Shown one piece after another: positions 21,971 to 28,135 of a DNA stretch of 28,135 nucleotides. The notes beneath the pieces were generated by a model, which saw nothing but the letters and a program-made list of their open reading frames with translations, had not been told where the DNA came from and did no database searches. Within the stretch, counting starts at the first letter, position 1; each line of letters opens with the position of its first letter. The stretch spans positions 1-28,135 of the forward strand of contig JBGUJH010000063.1 in NCBI GenBank assembly GCA_045113775.1, in the 5' to 3' direction. Origin of the DNA: CAG-791 sp045113775. Its GTDB lineage: Bacteria; Bacillota; Clostridia; Lachnospirales; Lachnospiraceae. The position numbers were made by a program, and so were the translations under genes.

Positions 21971-22762
21971 TTATTTCCAATCGCGAATCTCGAGAAGCGC
22001 CGGGATGAGCTCCCGAGCGCTGGTCTCCAGGATGATCCGCCCTTTTTCCGCCGTGGCGCCGCGCGGGTCGCCGCCTATGCCGATGGGTCGTCCGTCCTCT
22101 GTGACAAACTCCTCCCCCATCCAGGTCAGCGCGCGCTCGCCCGAAAAGCGGATCGCTGTTTTGCCATTCCTGGAAGGCCCCCGGTATCCGGTTTCAGAAA
22201 GCTCCAACTTGACAGATGACGGATTGATCGCCAGCACCATCGATGTTTCCATCTCACCGCCGTGGAAATCAAAGGTGTTTCCGGGCGAAATAGTCGCCTG
22301 CACGTCGGGATGGAAGAAAGCTCCGGACGCCAGTACGAACGGCAAAACATTGAGATCCGCCCGCACCTGGCGGGCCAAAGTATCAACGACCGGCCGGTTC
22401 CCTCCATGACAGACCAGGTAAACGATCTTGCGGAAGCCGTGACGGGCAAGGCTCTGCGTGATGTCGTAGAGCATGTGATAATAGGTGTCCGGTTTAAAGC
22501 TGATCGATCCGCAGAAGTTCAAATGCTCGACCGAGAATCCGACAGGGATTACCGGGAATACCAGCATGGGATAATCCGGGTCGACTTTTTCAAGTTCAGT
22601 CCGTATGTATTCCGGCATCGCGCCTGCGATCATTGCATCGGTGCCGAGCGGAGCCTGGTTTCCGTGCTGCTCCGTTGCGCCCAGGGGAATCATGACAATT
22701 GTATTCTCCCTGTCCACCTGCTCCATTTCCAGACGCGTCAATTCATAGTAATTACGGATCAT
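21971..22762 (-). CDS. Creatininase-family amidohydrolase in an FMN-riboswitch operon
   Basis: This 263-residue protein has the creatininase fold signatures IPLGATEQHGNQAPLGTD (Glu31, His33, Asp42), CHGGNRPVV (His119) and DFHGGEMETS (His167, Glu170). These match the two-metal site of the family, which includes creatininase, MftE and the archaeal FAPy deformylase ArfB of flavin/F420 synthesis. The usual NGHGGN reads VCHGGN here. It starts 12 bp after ribU with GGAGAGGAG as its binding site, so it is very probably co-transcribed and controlled by the FMN riboswitch. That context suggests a flavin-related amide or ring substrate, but the reaction is unknown. No signal peptide; cytoplasmic. Confidence 0.88.
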   Translation of the reverse strand: MIRNYYELTRLEMEQVDRENTIVMIPLGATEQHGNQAPLGTDAMIAGAMPEYIRTELEKVDPDYPMLVFPVIPVGFSVEHLNFCGSISFKPDTYYHMLYDITQSLARHGFRKIVYLVCHGGNRPVVDTLARQVRADLNVLPFVLASGAFFHPDVQATISPGNTFDFHGGEMETSMVLAINPSSVKLELSETGYRGPSRNGKTAIRFSGERALTWMGEEFVTEDGRPIGIGGDPRGATAEKGRIILETSARELIPALLEIRDWK

Positions 22763-22774
22763 AAACTCCTCTCC

Positions 22775-23383
22775 TTATGCGGCCGCCCCGCGAAGCGAAG
22801 GAACTGCTGCAGCAAGGCGGTCGAATATGATCACAGCAATGCCGTAATTGAGCGCGATCTTAATGAAATTAAACGGAATGGTAGCAAGGATGATGAAAGT
22901 CGCAAGGTTCTGGACCGCCGGCATGGCAGGTGTAAACTGTGCCGTTAGCGCGTCGATCGAGACGCCCATTGTCGCCGCGTACATCGGAAGTGTGATGCAG
23001 GCGTTGCAGAAGCATGCCCATGCGATCCGGATCACGCCGCTGATGGCCAGTGAAGCTGCCATTCCCTTTTTGTTGGAAGGCATCTTTCTGGAGATAAACC
23101 AGATGGGCAGAATGAACATAAATGCGCCGATCAAATTGGAGAATTCGCCGACGTAATTTGAATTTGTGCCGACTGTCAACAGTTTGATCAGTATTTTGAC
23201 AAATTCTACGCAGAGACCGGAGACCGGGCCCATGGAAAACAGCGCGATCACGGCGGGAACGTCACTGAAATCGATCTTGTAAAAGACCGGCATGAGCGGC
23301 ACCGAGAATTCCAGGGACATGAGGACGCCGGCAACAGCGGCGAGCATCGCGGTAGTGACCATTTTTCTGACAGACCATTTCAT
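22775..23383 (-). CDS. ribU: Riboflavin ECF transporter substrate-binding protein
   Basis: This 202-residue integral membrane protein has about six membrane segments and the RibU-like start KWSVRKMVTTAMLAAVAGVLM. SVPLMPVFYKIDFSDVPAVIALFSMGPVSGLCVEFVKILIKLL follows, the region that binds the isoalloxazine ring in the family. It would work with an ECF energising module (EcfA, EcfA', EcfT) encoded elsewhere to import riboflavin. The ATG at 23383 has AAGGAGG at ideal spacing; an ATG seven codons earlier overlaps that site. The FMN riboswitch and terminator upstream support the assignment to riboflavin rather than another vitamin. Confidence 0.93.
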   Translation of the reverse strand: MKWSVRKMVTTAMLAAVAGVLMSLEFSVPLMPVFYKIDFSDVPAVIALFSMGPVSGLCVEFVKILIKLLTVGTNSNYVGEFSNLIGAFMFILPIWFISRKMPSNKKGMAASLAISGVIRIAWACFCNACITLPMYAATMGVSIDALTAQFTPAMPAVQNLATFIILATIPFNFIKIALNYGIAVIIFDRLAAAVPSLRGAAA

Positions 23384-23519
23384 TGTTTTTTCCTCCTTGA
23401 ACATGTTGAAAAACTGTTAATGCACGCGCGCGTGGACAGGCAGATGCCGCCAGACAAACAGGCAGGCCGGCCGGCAGCCCGCCAGACCGGCAGGCAGCCC
23501 GTACTGCACGCAGTGCGGC

Positions 23520-23536
23520 GGCTCGCGAAGCGAGCC
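23520..23536. repeat. Short GC-rich palindrome GGCTCGC-GAA-GCGAGCC
   Basis: A perfect 7-bp inverted repeat with a GAA loop lies between the riboswitch terminator and ribU. It matches the palindrome at 272-290 except for the loop. The surrounding 23410-23515 is GC-rich and full of CAGGCAG and GCCGGC repeats, with no gene that I can support. Confidence 0.5.
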
Positions 23537-23562
23537 ATGAACTGCTGCGAACAAGTTCTTTG

Positions 23563-23598
23563 GAAAACAAAAACCCGGAGGCAATATTTTGCTCCGGG
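23563..23598 (-). terminator. Riboswitch-controlled terminator ahead of ribU
   Basis: On the minus strand CCCGGAG and CTCCGGG (23574-23598) enclose an A/T-rich loop and are followed by TTTTTGTTTTCC. It lies about 120 bp after the aptamer and about 180 bp before ribU. Confidence 0.85.
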
Positions 23599-23719
23599 AA
23601 AATGTCGGTCTGAACATACATAATGGCTGTGCCGAAGATCACTTCGGACAACATATCAAAACACAGCCGCTTGAACCGGCTGCAGCGGGTCGCCGCAATC
23701 GGTCATGTGTGTGATGCCC

Positions 23720-23829
23720 AGTTCTTCTCTCATCCAGACTATACTGTCGGTTTTGGAATTTCACCAAATCGGCCCGAAGGTTCGCGGACTATACCGCCGG
23801 TAGGGAATCGCGCCCTGCCCCGAAGAACT
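23720..23829 (-). promoter_or_regulatory. FMN riboswitch (RFN element)
   Basis: The minus strand has the conserved RFN blocks in order: TTCGGGGCAGGG, GATTCCCTACCGGCGGTATAG, CGCGAACC, GATTTGGTGAAATTCC, CCGACAGTATAGTCTGGATG and GAGAAGAACT. P1 forms between AGTTCTTC (23822-23829) and GAAGAACT (23720-23727). High FMN should favour the downstream terminator and so shut off ribU and the creatininase-family gene. Confidence 0.97.
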
Positions 23830-23844
23830 TATTCAATTGAAGAA

Positions 23845-23874
23845 ATTATAGCACTGCGCACCGATAAAGTGCAA
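23845..23874 (-). promoter_or_regulatory. Promoter of the riboswitch-ribU operon
   Basis: A perfect TATAAT (23845-23850) lies 18 bp after TTGCAC (23869-23874) on the minus strand. The start would fall near 23838, just upstream of P1 of the riboswitch. Confidence 0.7.
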
Positions 23875-23926
23875 CACCGTCGTATATAAATAATAAGGAT
23901 ATCTTTAACGTCTGAATAGGCTTTTG

Positions 23927-23955
23927 TTGTAAAAAACACCGGACTCTGTAATAAT
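23927..23955 (+). promoter_or_regulatory. Candidate promoter of the FecR/MBG protein gene
   Basis: TTGTAA (23927-23932), a 17-bp spacer and AATAAT (23950-23955) lie about 70 nt before the start codon. AGGAGG sits 8 nt before that ATG. The promoter is divergent from that of the ribU operon. Confidence 0.55.
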
Positions 23956-24027
23956 TAGATTGGGTTATTATCTTTACTATGGTTTTTCGGACACCTGTAA
24001 TTTTGTTCTGTTCAGGAGGTTCTTTTC

Positions 24028-27000
24028 ATGAAAAAGCAAGGCAAACTATTCTCAATATTTTGCGCTGGAATGATCTCTCTCATTCTGCTCGCCGGTATGT
24101 TCCCGTATACCGCTCTCGCAGATTCCTATACTTCTACCACAATGCGTCTGCTCCATTACGAAGGTACCGTAGAGATCGAGGACTCCTCGGGAAAACCGCG
24201 CGCCGTAATGGAAAATGCGCGCTTTAACAGCGGAGAAGCTATGAAAACGGCTGCGTCCAGTACTGCTTCCGTCGGACTTGACGACGGCAGGATCGTCACG
24301 CTTGATGAGAAGAGCCGCGTGGAATTCCAAAAGCAGGACGGCGCTGTCGAGATGAACCTCACAGAGGGCAAAATATTCCTGGATGTGAGCAAGAAGCTGG
24401 GCGCCGACGAGAAAATGGACATCAAGACTTCCACCATGGCCGTCGGAATCCGAGGGACTATTGTCTACGTCTCCAGTGAACCCGTTACGGATGGGACCGC
24501 GCCAAATATGGAGTCTGTAGATCTGAAGGGACTCTCCCCTGAAAAGGGCAGCATCATCAGTATTTCCCAGATCGGCGTGCTGGAAGGCACCGCCGAGATC
24601 ACATACATGGACAATTCCAACCGGCAGCAGTCTGTCTCCGTGGAGGCCGGCAAGAAGGCTACTGTGCCTGAATACAGCGAAGATGCCGAAGGCATCCCTG
24701 AGCCAGCTGTCTCAGATCTCACCAAGGATGATATCGAGGGCTTTGTCTTAAATCAGGTGAAAAATGACGCGGAAGTTGTCAATCGTGTCCAGGACGCCTG
24801 CGACGTCGTAGATGACATCGACCTCTCGGGGCTTGCGGGGATCTACACCGCAGCCGGAGACTGGACTTGGGACAGCCCTGTCACACTTGTAGCGCAGAGC
24901 GCCAGTAAATATTACGACGGCCAGCCCCTGACCCGGACCTCGGACATTCTGGTCAACGGGCTTCCCAATATTTTCACTGTCAAAGCAAGCGCGGGCGGCA
25001 GCCGCACCGATGCGGGCGAGAGCGACAACCCTGTCTCAAATTACGCTATTTATAACAAGGCCGGCGAAGACGTCACCAGGCATTTTTCACATATAGAGAA
25101 AGTGAGCGGCACTCTCCTGGTCGTTCCTGCTCCGCTTACGATCCACACAGGAACTGCCGAGAAAGTTTATGACGGCACTCCTTTGACCGATCCGGATGCC
25201 TATATCACCTTCTACAAAGGAAGCGGAAACCGCGAAGTGCCCTGGCGCAACACCTCTTATGTCGTCACCGAAACGACCGGAAACGTTTCCTATGACAACC
25301 AGACTCTGTACGGTATCTGCGGCGTCATCTGGGTGAATGCCGCCAACCCGCTCACCGGCGAGAGGCGCGAGATCCAGCTGAAGGCAGGTCAGAAACTCAC
25401 CGTCTTCCTCTCCGACATCCAAGGCAGGCAGAGTATTGAGCTCAAAATAGAGAACCTCACGGAAAACGACCTCCCCGATGAGCTGCTCAGGCTTTACGGG
25501 GATAACCCGGCGCTTCTTGAGCAGGCCTGCAAGGATACCGGCTGGAATATCGAACTGCTCAGGGACCGCATTGAAGCTCTTCCCGCGTCCTCATCGGGCG
25601 CTGCCAAAATCGAGCAGGGCGGCCTTGTGATCCGCGAATCCGAATCCGACCGCCTGATGCAGGATCTGACAAACGTCAAGATCACCATCGACACAGAGAT
25701 CACCGACTACAACAACAGGGCTCTGGGCAGCGAAGAAGCCCACTACACGGGCCTTTCCGTAGATGAATCGATCAAAGTCAAAGCAACCGGCAGCCAGACG
25801 GACGTCGGCACCAGCATAAATACTTATACCATTGATTGGGGCACCGCCAACCGCGGCAACTACGAGGTCGGTGAAGATCTCGGCACCCTTACGGTCACTC
25901 CTGCATCCGCCACCGTTACCACAGGTTCCGCTGAAAAGGAATATGACGGCAGTCCGCTGACAAACTCCGAAGCTTCCATTTCCGGTCTCGTAAATGGAGA
26001 AAGCGCCACTGTCACAACGACCGGTTCTATAACGGAAGTCGGTTCCACAGAAAACACTTACTCGATCAGCTGGAATTCCGCAAAGAGCAGCAACTACACC
26101 GTCTCTGAATCTCTCGGCATTCTGCGGGTGACAGCAGCGACACCACAGGGCGCTGTTACATTTACGTCTGCTTCTGCTGAAAAGACCTACGACGGCACTC
26201 CCCTCACAGACAGCTCAGTTACCGCTGAAGGCCTGCCTGCAGGATACACGTTCAGCGCCACTCTCTCCGGCAGCCGGACAGACGTCGGAAGCAGTGAAAA
26301 CTCGATCGATTCCTACCGGATCTATGACGCGGATGGCAAAGACGTGACCGCCCTGTTTTCAGATGTCACTTTGAAGAGCGGCACCCTGAAAGTGACTCCC
26401 AAAGAAGTGACAATCACCACCGGTTCTGCCGAAAAGACATATGACGGCAGTCCGCTGACAAACTCCGAGGCTTCCATCTCCGGTCTTGTAAACGGAGAAA
26501 GCGCCACTGTAACAGCAACCGGCTCCATTACGGATGCCGGCTCCGCGGAAAACACTTACTCGATCAGCTGGAATTCTGCAAAGAGCAGCAACTATACTGT
26601 CACTTCGGAGCTCGGTACTTTGACTGTAAATCCGCTCCCGATCGAATTTGATGTGGGTTTCCGCGGTGCAGAAGAAGAAATTGATATCGAAGAAGAAGGC
26701 GACGGTGACGATTCACCTGCAGTTTTCGAGTACGATAAACAGCCATATTTCCCGGAATGGATCCTGGCATCCTATGAAGGCGCCGACGAGCCCGTCGAAC
26801 CCGTTGAGTGGGACATGGACGGGGAAGTTGGAACTTATTCCTTTACTTATACCCTTCCCGGGGACGCGAAACTCCAACTGAACGGTACAGGGTACACAGA
26901 CGCAGGCTCCTATACTTTTGAACCGGAGAGCACCTTCCTCGAAGGAAAGAAGGACAATTACGAGATAACCTTTAAGAATAACAAGCTTGAGATCCTTCCC

Positions 27001-28071
27001 GCATCCCTCACAATTACGGCGAGCGCCTCCAAGGAGTATGACGGCGAGCCTCTTAACGGATCTGACTCGGTCAAGATCGAAGGCCTCATGGAAGGGGACA
27101 GCATCGCTGTCACAGCCACCGGAACTATTACAGACGCAGGCACTGTGGATAACCCTTACACCGTCGACTGGGGCGATACTAATCCAAACAACTACACAGT
27201 CACGCAGGAGCCCGGCACTCTGGAAGTAACCCCCAAAGAAGTGACGATCACCACCGGCTCTAAAGAGAAGGATTATGATGGCAATGAGTTAACCTACAAC
27301 AGTTACGAGTTATCCCCTTCAGACCCTTGGGTAAACGACCAGGCTCCTGTAATCACAGTGACAGGTTCGATCACTAATGCCGGAAACGTTGATAATTCTT
27401 ACGAGATTGATTGGAATGGTGTTAATAAGAACAACTACAACGTGACAAATAATCTTGGCAAACTGACTGTCAAGCCGGTTGAAATAGTCCTTAAATCAGA
27501 CTGTTCATATCAATATTCAGGTGACATTGAGATCGAAGAGCCCGGTTTGATAATCCAGGTAAACAATGTTGAGCCTGAGCGCTATTCAGTAGAATACACG
27601 GAATATAATGAATGGACGATCTCTTTCTTCTGGGACGAACATGATGACACAATCATCGCCTCAACGGTACTGATCAAAGACGATACATCCTTTGCGATCA
27701 TTCCAATCCATGAAATCTCATCCGGGGATGAGATGAACTATGATTTCGAAACTGAAGAGCAGACCGGAGAATTTGACAAGGCGCCCTATATACCCGGTGA
27801 CGGGGACGGAATGGGTAAGTCTTCCAATCGCAGAAGTATTGCCAAGTCACTTTCTGACGATTTGATCCAAGAGGAGACATCGAAAGAAGAGCCGCAAGCA
27901 GCGATTTCTGAAGTTTCTGAACCGGAAGAGCCGCAGAAAGAGTTTGCAGAAGCGCCTAAAACCGAGGAACCTAAGGAAGAAATTGATGAAGCTCCTGAAC
28001 CCGAGCAGCCTCAGGAAGAAGTTGATGAAGCTCCTGAACCCGAGGAACCTAAGGAAACGCTGAATAATTAA
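24028..28071 (+). CDS. Large secreted protein with FecR domain and MBG/YDG repeats
   Basis: This 1347-residue protein starts with a signal peptide (MKK, hydrophobic run, cut after ALA at about 31). Residues about 40-150 form a FecR domain: EGTVEIED, ASVGLDDGRIVTLDEKSRVEF and MAVGIRGT. From about 290 to 1130 it carries seven MBG/YDG-type beta repeats, each with a YDG core (YYDGQPLT, VYDGTPLTD, EYDGSPLTNS, TYDGTPLTDS, TYDGSPLTNS, EYDGEPLNG, DYDGNELT) and a NYTV...GTLTV ending. A linker of another type at about 450-560 has no YDG. The C-terminus is an E/P-rich tail repeating APEPEEPKEE. There is no LPXTG, SLH or membrane anchor, so its attachment is unclear. A surface or adhesive role is inferred. 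Confidence 0.88.
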   Translation: MKKQGKLFSIFCAGMISLILLAGMFPYTALADSYTSTTMRLLHYEGTVEIEDSSGKPRAVMENARFNSGEAMKTAASSTASVGLDDGRIVTLDEKSRVEFQKQDGAVEMNLTEGKIFLDVSKKLGADEKMDIKTSTMAVGIRGTIVYVSSEPVTDGTAPNMESVDLKGLSPEKGSIISISQIGVLEGTAEITYMDNSNRQQSVSVEAGKKATVPEYSEDAEGIPEPAVSDLTKDDIEGFVLNQVKNDAEVVNRVQDACDVVDDIDLSGLAGIYTAAGDWTWDSPVTLVAQSASKYYDGQPLTRTSDILVNGLPNIFTVKASAGGSRTDAGESDNPVSNYAIYNKAGEDVTRHFSHIEKVSGTLLVVPAPLTIHTGTAEKVYDGTPLTDPDAYITFYKGSGNREVPWRNTSYVVTETTGNVSYDNQTLYGICGVIWVNAANPLTGERREIQLKAGQKLTVFLSDIQGRQSIELKIENLTENDLPDELLRLYGDNPALLEQACKDTGWNIELLRDRIEALPASSSGAAKIEQGGLVIRESESDRLMQDLTNVKITIDTEITDYNNRALGSEEAHYTGLSVDESIKVKATGSQTDVGTSINTYTIDWGTANRGNYEVGEDLGTLTVTPASATVTTGSAEKEYDGSPLTNSEASISGLVNGESATVTTTGSITEVGSTENTYSISWNSAKSSNYTVSESLGILRVTAATPQGAVTFTSASAEKTYDGTPLTDSSVTAEGLPAGYTFSATLSGSRTDVGSSENSIDSYRIYDADGKDVTALFSDVTLKSGTLKVTPKEVTITTGSAEKTYDGSPLTNSEASISGLVNGESATVTATGSITDAGSAENTYSISWNSAKSSNYTVTSELGTLTVNPLPIEFDVGFRGAEEEIDIEEEGDGDDSPAVFEYDKQPYFPEWILASYEGADEPVEPVEWDMDGEVGTYSFTYTLPGDAKLQLNGTGYTDAGSYTFEPESTFLEGKKDNYEITFKNNKLEILPASLTITASASKEYDGEPLNGSDSVKIEGLMEGDSIAVTATGTITDAGTVDNPYTVDWGDTNPNNYTVTQEPGTLEVTPKEVTITTGSKEKDYDGNELTYNSYELSPSDPWVNDQAPVITVTGSITNAGNVDNSYEIDWNGVNKNNYNVTNNLGKLTVKPVEIVLKSDCSYQYSGDIEIEEPGLIIQVNNVEPERYSVEYTEYNEWTISFFWDEHDDTIIASTVLIKDDTSFAIIPIHEISSGDEMNYDFETEEQTGEFDKAPYIPGDGDGMGKSSNRRSIAKSLSDDLIQEETSKEEPQAAISEVSEPEEPQKEFAEAPKTEEPKEEIDEAPEPEQPQEEVDEAPEPEEPKETLNN
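25927..26118 (+). repeat. Near-identical 192-bp repeat inside the MBG gene, first copy
   Basis: This segment and the one at 26425-26616 have equal length and are 498 bp (166 codons) apart. Long identical blocks such as AAAACACTTACTCGATCAGC show a recent duplication or gene conversion, whereas the other MBG repeats are diverged. Confidence 0.85.
26425..26616 (+). repeat. Near-identical 192-bp repeat inside the MBG gene, second copy
   Basis: It encodes SAEKTYDGSPLTNSEASI and what follows, almost the same as the copy at 25927. The changes cluster at third codon positions and in the GSITEVGST versus GSITDAGSA stretch. Confidence 0.85.
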
Positions 28072-28135
28072 CCGTATTCTGCGTTCACTCTGATTAAGAC
28101 CGCTTTTTAAAGCAGCCGTTATCCAATTAATAGTT

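Noticed and set aside
23262..23654. Possible leader peptide of about 130 residues between the riboswitch and ribU.
   Set aside because: It overlaps ribU in another frame, runs through the terminator hairpin and is rich in repeat-derived Ala, Arg and Pro.
28072..28135. Possible terminator after the MBG gene (GCTTTTTAAAGC).
   Set aside because: The palindrome is short, A/T-centred and lacks a stable GC stem with a following U-tract. The true end may lie beyond the window.

Overview
The window looks like chromosomal DNA from a Gram-positive gut-type clostridium, most likely Lachnospiraceae or a close relative. This is inferred from strong AGGAGG-type ribosome binding sites, a phenylalanine T-box ahead of pheST, an FMN riboswitch ahead of a RibU-type ECF substrate-binding protein, and the protein families present. 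I see no prophage, insertion sequence, CRISPR array, rRNA or tRNA gene. The genus cannot be fixed from the sequence alone.

Layout. 1-328: a terminator for a gene outside the window, then dispersed palindromic repeats. 329-1744: a divergent pair, a PaaI-type thioesterase (-) and an alpha/beta hydrolase (+). 1870-5886: the phenylalanyl-tRNA synthetase operon (pheS-pheT, -) with its promoter, T-box leader and terminator. 5934-11153: a tight minus-strand cluster of a HEPN/DUF4145-like pseudokinase fusion, a GH2 beta-galactosidase and a HAD phosphatase. 11314-13278: a GlsB/YeaQ-type small membrane protein and a glutamate-rich lipoprotein. 13372-14226: a glycerophosphodiester phosphodiesterase. 14227-14799: a repeat-packed convergent intergenic region. 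14800-17871: an MFS transporter, a D-2-hydroxyacid dehydrogenase and ThpR. 17871-18062: an amidohydrolase relic. 18091-20982: a BspA-type leucine-rich repeat protein and a MATE transporter. 21104-21891: a small conserved-looking protein, then a terminator whose ascending arm is present five times and two related hairpins. 21971-23874: FMN riboswitch, ribU and a creatininase-family hydrolase. 24028-28071: a large secreted FecR/MBG-repeat protein.

Most genes are housekeeping or ordinary accessory functions. The points most worth following are: (i) a creatininase-family enzyme placed in an FMN-riboswitch operon behind ribU; (ii) a kinase fold in which all the key catalytic residues are replaced, fused behind a HEPN/DUF4145-like domain; (iii) a terminator with five tandem 5' arms and one 3' arm; (iv) a family of three hairpins with a constant core and covarying stems; and (v) a repeat family sharing a TATARTCCAACT motif that fills two intergenic regions. 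No feature can be proven to be a new system from sequence alone.
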